Assembly: GCA_050309735.1 (NCBI GenBank)
Contig: JBNRMS010000008.1
Location: 1-36,991, forward strand
Length of the DNA: 36,991 nt
Reading direction: 5' to 3'
DNA from: UMGS1002 sp050309735
GTDB lineage: Bacteria; Bacillota; Clostridia; Oscillospirales; CAG-272
The position numbers and the translations under genes are program-made. How positions within the stretch are numbered: the first letter of the stretch is position 1; each line of letters starts with the position of its first letter. Below, piece after piece: positions 32,588-36,991 of this stretch. Under the pieces are notes generated by a model, which worked only from the letters and a program-made list of their open reading frames with translations, was not told where the DNA came from and ran no database searches.

Positions 32588-34920
32588 GAATATTTTCTCC
32601 TGACTGTGACATATATTCCGATACCGAGCACAATTGCAGCCGGAACAACCGTGAGGATTATAGTGTACTGGTTTGCCTCGGCCGTTGTGATGCTGTCTAT
32701 TGTGGTTGAGGCGAAGGGCTTATGATTGAGATCGACAACAATTGTTTCCCTTCCCATTGAGCGGAGCGCCGAGATGAGAACGTCTGAATTGCCATAAACA
32801 TTCGACTGCAGAAGATCCTGCGATACAAATGCTGTCGAGGCAGCGGCAAGGACGTATGAATAGTCGGCGTCGTCATTTGACACCATCTGTGTCTCGCGAG
32901 TGATTGTCATAAGCTTGAAGGGTTCAAGCGAGCTTGCCGCAGCAACCTGCTCGCCCCCGGCAAGCGCAATTGCGTTTGGCGAGGAGACAAAAATATCATA
33001 GATGCTTCTTGTCACTCCGTTTGAATAATAGCTTGCGTAGCGGTAGTTATTATTAGGGTCGTTCTCATCTTCAAAGGTTGCCTCGTCATAGGTCGAGGGG
33101 TAGGAAATCGACATGGTGTTCTTGAAAATCACCTTCGGAGGATAGGAAACATTTCGCATATCGGTGTGTATTGAAGCGCCAAGGCCATGTGTCGTGTATT
33201 CGGCGACAATCGTCATGCCGTCGGCCGTCAAAGACTGCCCTGAGTCCTTAATCATATAGGGCAAAACCTCGCCGCTGTCGTCGTCGTACACACGGTCGAA
33301 GACGATGCCCCACTCCTCAAGGTATTCCTCAAAGTTTGGCAGCACCGGGCTTGAGGGTGACATAAAGACCATCAGCGAGTTAAACTCGTCAAGCCAGGTG
33401 TTGAGCTTGGCAATCTCGGAGATATCGGATATGCTGCTTCTGACAAGGAAGTCTGAGGTGGGGTTGTTTACCACGATAAGACGGCAGTCCTCGGGTATTT
33501 CCTGATTTGCAAGGTCAAGGGGCTGAACGATGTATCCGGCGTCCTGAAGCAGATAGAGCAGCTCATAGTCTGTGAAGGCCTCGCCGTGGTTAAGAGTGAA
33601 GCAGGCCAGCGGTGACTCGGCCTTGATAACCGAGAGAATACCGGCTGAGAATTTCTTCTCGCCGTTATACGACCAGGGGGTGGTTGAGTTGGTATCGTTG
33701 AAGACAAAGAAGGCGTTAAGCGCATAGACCCGCCATTCGGTGCCGCTCTCGACTATCACGTTGGTCGAGTATATATTTGTCAGCGATGTTCCCTTGTATT
33801 TTTGCACCGCCGAGGGGTTTGTCCAAACGTTGACAAAGTCAACCGTGATTATATCGGGGAAGGCGCGCGCCATATCCTCGGCTGTCTCAAGCACATAGCG
33901 CTGAGTTGTGTTCTCATAGAGGGCGTCGCGGTCGTCGCAGAAGAGGATTCTCACCTTCATCTCACCCACCCGGCCGCTTTCGGCTCCGGTCTCAAGATAT
34001 GATTCATATTTCCGAGGGGTTTCAGCGCCATTTATCTTCTGGTAGGTTGTGAAGGAAACAAAGGGAGTGTAGGGCAAGAATTCGGCCGGCGCGGTGTAGC
34101 CCGCGCTGCCCGGATATTCTCCGGCGTCGCGATTTTTCCTTGCGTTCTCAAGATTATTGGCGGCAATTTTCGCGTTTTCCTCGGCTATTTGCTTGTTTTC
34201 CTCGGCAATCCGCGCGTTTTCTGCGGCGGCGGCGCTGTCGTCGTCGTTTATATGGACGCTGAAGACGCCGTAATATTTATATCCTTCAAGCGCCTCGAGC
34301 GCTTTGAAACTCAAAAGAGGGGTAAAGCCCGAGGCGGCCGCGCGGTTTTTAGCAACCGTTTCTATGTTTTTCTCGGCGGTCTCAAGATTTTCCTCGGCAG
34401 CCGAGACAATCGCGGCGGCAGCCGCTGTGTTGGCGGCGTCCTCGCCCTCTTTGTCCTTTACAAATTCGTATAGCTGAGTGGCGAGCGACAGGTTGTCCTC
34501 GGCGATATCAAGGTTGTCTTCTGCCAGCGCTATGCTCTTTGAAAAAAGCGCAAGATTTCGCGCGGCAATCTCTTTGTTTTTATTCGAGGTAGTTATATTC
34601 TTCTCGGCGTTTGCAATCGAGTCGGCAATCCGGTCGACATTGGTCTGTGCTATCGTGAAATTATAGGAAGGCAGATTTTTATTGAATTCCTCGCGCTCAA
34701 TAAGAGTTGATGCAAAATTCTCCTCGAGCAGGTTGCGGCATTCACTGGTCAGCGTATATAATTTCTCGGAGGTCATGTCTGTAAAAAGACCGTATTTTGC
34801 GGCAAGCGCCGACACTCCCGCATTAAGAAGGACGACAAGGGCAATAACAAGGGCGGTCATCACCACCGACAGGCTTCCGTAGCGGAATTTGCGGCTGCGC
34901 ATAAAGCTTCCGTATCTCAT
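32584..34920 (-). CDS. GldG-like ABC-system substrate/auxiliary protein with Asn-heptad insertions
   Basis: This 778-residue protein is anchored by an N-terminal helix (about 17-40) and a C-terminal helix (about 750-770, followed by RRKYS). GldG hallmarks are KYGLFTDMTSEKLYTLT (42-58), a central domain with FFVFNDTN and TLNHGEAFTDYELLYLL, and a long extracytoplasmic part. Between the Gld start and MKVRILFCDDRDAL (321-334) lie two helical, Asn-rich coiled-coil-like insertions (about 93-196 and 230-266) with Asn every seven residues. AAAGGAG precedes the ATG by about ten bases. It lies 23 bases after the permease gene and overlaps the DUF4340 gene. In other bacteria the GldFG-type transporter is linked to envelope or gliding functions; its substrate here is unknown. 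Confidence 0.85.
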   Translation of the reverse strand: MRYGSFMRSRKFRYGSLSVVMTALVIALVVLLNAGVSALAAKYGLFTDMTSEKLYTLTSECRNLLEENFASTLIEREEFNKNLPSYNFTIAQTNVDRIADSIANAEKNITTSNKNKEIAARNLALFSKSIALAEDNLDIAEDNLSLATQLYEFVKDKEGEDAANTAAAAAIVSAAEENLETAEKNIETVAKNRAAASGFTPLLSFKALEALEGYKYYGVFSVHINDDDSAAAAENARIAEENKQIAEENAKIAANNLENARKNRDAGEYPGSAGYTAPAEFLPYTPFVSFTTYQKINGAETPRKYESYLETGAESGRVGEMKVRILFCDDRDALYENTTQRYVLETAEDMARAFPDIITVDFVNVWTNPSAVQKYKGTSLTNIYSTNVIVESGTEWRVYALNAFFVFNDTNSTTPWSYNGEKKFSAGILSVIKAESPLACFTLNHGEAFTDYELLYLLQDAGYIVQPLDLANQEIPEDCRLIVVNNPTSDFLVRSSISDISEIAKLNTWLDEFNSLMVFMSPSSPVLPNFEEYLEEWGIVFDRVYDDDSGEVLPYMIKDSGQSLTADGMTIVAEYTTHGLGASIHTDMRNVSYPPKVIFKNTMSISYPSTYDEATFEDENDPNNNYRYASYYSNGVTRSIYDIFVSSPNAIALAGGEQVAAASSLEPFKLMTITRETQMVSNDDADYSYVLAAASTAFVSQDLLQSNVYGNSDVLISALRSMGRETIVVDLNHKPFASTTIDSITTAEANQYTIILTVVPAAIVLGIGIYVTVRRKYS

Positions 34921-34943
34921 TTGTTGTAGTCTCCTTTCGTCGG

Positions 34944-35714
34944 TCAGGCCCAGCGGCGACGGTCATAAACCCGCACCGTGAGAAAGAGAAAAACGGCCGT
35001 AATCGAAAAATAATAGAGCAGCGCAGCGTAGTCAAAGAAGCCATAGCTGAAATTCGAGAATCGACTGAGAACCGATATCCAGCCGAGCACAGCTCTTATG
35101 GCATAGCTGCCGATAAGATATTTGCCCTCCGAATCGGTAATCTGGGAGAGAACCCCCGCCCCCATCATCACAAGAATCACTGCAATTGTGACAACAGCAG
35201 CTGCCAACTGGCTCTCTGTGAGCGCCGAGACGAAAAGACCGACGGCAAGAAAAGCCGCTCCGATCAGCAGTATCCCTATGAGGCTGCCGACAATTTCGCC
35301 GGTAACCGGTCCTATGTGGGTGGTGGTGAAGCCGGCGGCGATTCTCTCGGTGCGCCCGATGGCATAGAGCGGGAAAAAATTTATGCAGGAAAAGATTATT
35401 GTGCCAAGATAGAGTGCAAAGGCGGCAAAAAACTTGCCAAGAACTATGCTGATTATCGACACCGGCGCCGTGAGCAAGAGCTGCTCGGTTCGCATTTTTC
35501 GCTCCTCGGCGAAAAGACGCATGGTAAGAAGCGGCATAAGAATCACAAGCGCGAAAATCATCATTGTAAAATACGCCGAGGTGCTGTAGCTCGACGACTG
35601 CAGGGTCGTGTAGGTGCAGAGCAGGGCCGATATGGCAAGGAATATCCCGGTATATACATATCCGGTGGCGCCTATGAAATAGGTGCGCAACTCTTTTTTG
35701 AAGATTGCAAACAT
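34944..35714 (-). CDS. ABC transporter permease, GldF-like (ABC-2 type)
   Basis: This 256-residue integral membrane protein has about six hydrophobic segments. It starts MFAIFKKELRTYF, typical of ABC-2 permeases, and has the conserved MRLFAEERKMRTEQLLLTAP (65-84) found in GldF-type proteins. It would form the channel with the ATPase encoded upstream. No Shine-Dalgarno lies at normal distance from the ATG; an AGGAG is 28 bases away across an 18-base palindrome (see findings). The ATPase gene ends 126 bases upstream; the GldG-like gene follows 23 bases downstream. Confidence 0.93.
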   Translation of the reverse strand: MFAIFKKELRTYFIGATGYVYTGIFLAISALLCTYTTLQSSSYSTSAYFTMMIFALVILMPLLTMRLFAEERKMRTEQLLLTAPVSIISIVLGKFFAAFALYLGTIIFSCINFFPLYAIGRTERIAAGFTTTHIGPVTGEIVGSLIGILLIGAAFLAVGLFVSALTESQLAAAVVTIAVILVMMGAGVLSQITDSEGKYLIGSYAIRAVLGWISVLSRFSNFSYGFFDYAALLYYFSITAVFLFLTVRVYDRRRWA

Positions 35715-35723
35715 AGTGGCATT

Positions 35724-35748
35724 AACGGCCGGCCGGCCGTTTCTCCTT
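35724..35748 (-). promoter_or_regulatory. Palindrome between Shine-Dalgarno and start of the permease gene
   Basis: AACGGCCGGCCGGCCGTT (35724-35741) is a perfect 18-base palindrome. Directly 5' to it on the minus strand is AAAGGAG (plus 35744-35750). If the palindrome folds into a hairpin, the effective distance from the Shine-Dalgarno to the ATG (35714) drops from about 28 to about 10 bases. Confidence 0.6.
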
Positions 35749-35840
35749 TCGTATGTGTGGGAAGGGGAAAGCCTTATTATAAAAAAACCGCATCAGGAGT
35801 TCTGTCTCCCGTACCCCTTCAGAATTCATAGTTTAAAAAA

Positions 35841-36932
35841 TCAGCTCTTATTGTTCTTTTTGCGGGAGGATTGCCCGGTAAGCTCGGAAGTCACAGACCC
35901 GGCGGTTTTGTCCATCATTGCCTGAGCAACCTCCTTCTCAAGGGCATTTTTCGCGGGAGCGATTTTTCTCTTTGTCTCGCGGCGGGTTATGCGGGGTTCG
36001 TTGTGCTTGTCGACGATTGTGATGAAGATATCCTCAAGATTCATTCCCAGAGCTTCAAGGCCAATCATCGGCCAGTTGCGCTCGGCAAGAGCATAGAAAA
36101 GATTTTTTCGAATATCAACTCCGACTTCGCTCTCAATCATATAGACATAAGCGTCTCCGTCGCGCGAGGGCAGCGCCTCGGCATAGATAATCCCCGGCCT
36201 TGATTTGAGCATCGAGAGCACCTCGCGCTGCGGGCCGCAGATTTTAACATTGAAGCGGCGGTTGTTTTCAACCGCGCGCGAAATATTCTCGGTCTGCTCG
36301 TCGGCAACCACCCGCCCTTTGTTGATAATAATAATTCGGTCGCAGCAGGCCTGAACCTCCTGGAGTATATGGGTGGAAAGGATAACGGTATGGTCGCGGC
36401 CGAGCGTTCGGATAAGGTTTCGGATTTCGATTATTTGTTTGGGATCAAGACCGATGGTTGGCTCGTCAAATATGATAATCTCAGGGTTTCCGACCAGCGC
36501 CTGAGCGATTCCAACCCGCTGACGGTAGCCTTTTGAGAGGTTTTTGATAACGCGCTTATAAACATCGGTGATCTTGACAATGTCGCAGATCTCGCGCAGA
36601 TGTTTTTCGCGGTTAAGGCTGCATCCCTTGAGTTCATAGGTGAAATTAAGGTATTCCTCAACTGTCAGCTCGAGATAAAGCGGCGGCTGCTCGGGAAGGT
36701 ATCCCACCATTTTTTTTGCGGCGAGCGGGTTTTCAAGAACGTCGACTCCGTCGATACTTACCGTCCCCGAGGATGAGGAGAGATATCCTGTGATAATATT
36801 CATAGTGGTCGATTTACCGGCGCCGTTTGGACCGAGAAAGCCGACAACCTCCCCCTTCTCAATCTCGAAGCTGATATCGTCCACCGCGCAGTTTGTGCCG
36901 TAGTTTTTCACAAGATGGTCGATTTTTATCAT
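35841..36932 (-). CDS. ABC transporter ATP-binding protein (GldA/CcmA-like)
   Basis: This 363-residue ATPase powers the GldF-like permease. Walker A GPNGAGKST is at 34-42, the Q-loop in the LPEQPPLY region at 79-86, the signature LSKGYRQRVG at 132-141 (the form typical of the GldA group), Walker B IIIFDEPT at 152-159 and the switch His at H188. The C-terminal extension (about 215-363) adds a dimer/regulatory fold plus a basic tail ending RKKNNKS. The ATG is preceded by AAGGAAAGGAAA. It is the first gene of the minus-strand cluster; the 59 bases upstream (36933-36991) are AT-rich and probably hold the promoter, cut by the window edge. Confidence 0.95.
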   Translation of the reverse strand: MIKIDHLVKNYGTNCAVDDISFEIEKGEVVGFLGPNGAGKSTTMNIITGYLSSSSGTVSIDGVDVLENPLAAKKMVGYLPEQPPLYLELTVEEYLNFTYELKGCSLNREKHLREICDIVKITDVYKRVIKNLSKGYRQRVGIAQALVGNPEIIIFDEPTIGLDPKQIIEIRNLIRTLGRDHTVILSTHILQEVQACCDRIIIINKGRVVADEQTENISRAVENNRRFNVKICGPQREVLSMLKSRPGIIYAEALPSRDGDAYVYMIESEVGVDIRKNLFYALAERNWPMIGLEALGMNLEDIFITIVDKHNEPRITRRETKRKIAPAKNALEKEVAQAMMDKTAGSVTSELTGQSSRKKNNKS

Positions 36933-36991
36933 ATTTTAAAGGTTTCCTTTCCTTTATATACTTGTTTTATATATGTTAACCCATATTATAT

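Overview
The window is chromosomal DNA from an anaerobic, low-to-medium-GC member of the Bacillota. It is most likely an uncultured gut-type Clostridia lineage (Oscillospirales or Eubacteriales-like). The evidence is the gene order dnaA-oriC-dnaN-recF-remB-gyrB-...-gyrA, a single-chain pyruvate:ferredoxin oxidoreductase, a SleB-type cell-wall hydrolase, a GldG/DUF4340-type ABC system and many intergenic repeats. No rRNA, tRNA, CRISPR array, insertion sequence or prophage gene was seen. The assignment rests on gene content and protein style, not on a database search.

Bases 1-11510 are the replication-origin region. dnaA is followed by a 566-base oriC with consensus DnaA boxes and, next to dnaN, a box pair, GC-rich spacer and CTA-trio arrangement like the B. 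subtilis unwinding element. dnaN, recF (4-base overlap), remB and gyrB follow. A small lipoprotein and a PfkB-family sugar kinase sit between gyrB and gyrA. GyrA has Ala and Gly at the two main quinolone-contact positions.

Bases 11511-21600 are plus-strand accessory metabolism: mannitol-1-phosphate dehydrogenase, an SPFH/prohibitin-like membrane protein, a DeoR regulator with a good promoter and palindrome, then a sulfur/persulfide block. That block is a Crp/Fnr regulator, a rhodanese and a four-domain CoA-disulfide-reductase/rhodanese/TusA/DsrE protein. A SleB-type hydrolase, a DUF378 membrane protein and a TIM-barrel isomerase/epimerase follow.

Bases 21700-36991 are mostly minus strand: nifJ (PFOR), a lamin-tail-domain surface protein, then (after plus-strand alpha/beta hydrolase and ruvX genes) a pyridoxal-kinase-like gene downstream of a four-gene ABC system. 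The ABC system has an ATPase, a GldF-like permease, a GldG-like protein with Asn-rich heptad insertions and a DUF4340 protein carrying a repeat domain N-terminal to its membrane helix. These genes probably act together at the cell envelope; their substrate cannot be read from sequence.

The gaps between genes carry several dispersed repeat families. One supplies the last codons of the rhodanese gene, and a 38-base tandem repeat has grown out of the 3' end of nifJ. The most noteworthy observations are the Asn-heptad GldG-like protein, the DUF4340 fusion, a Shine-Dalgarno separated from its start codon by a perfect palindrome, and the structured TATAAT-headed repeat family.
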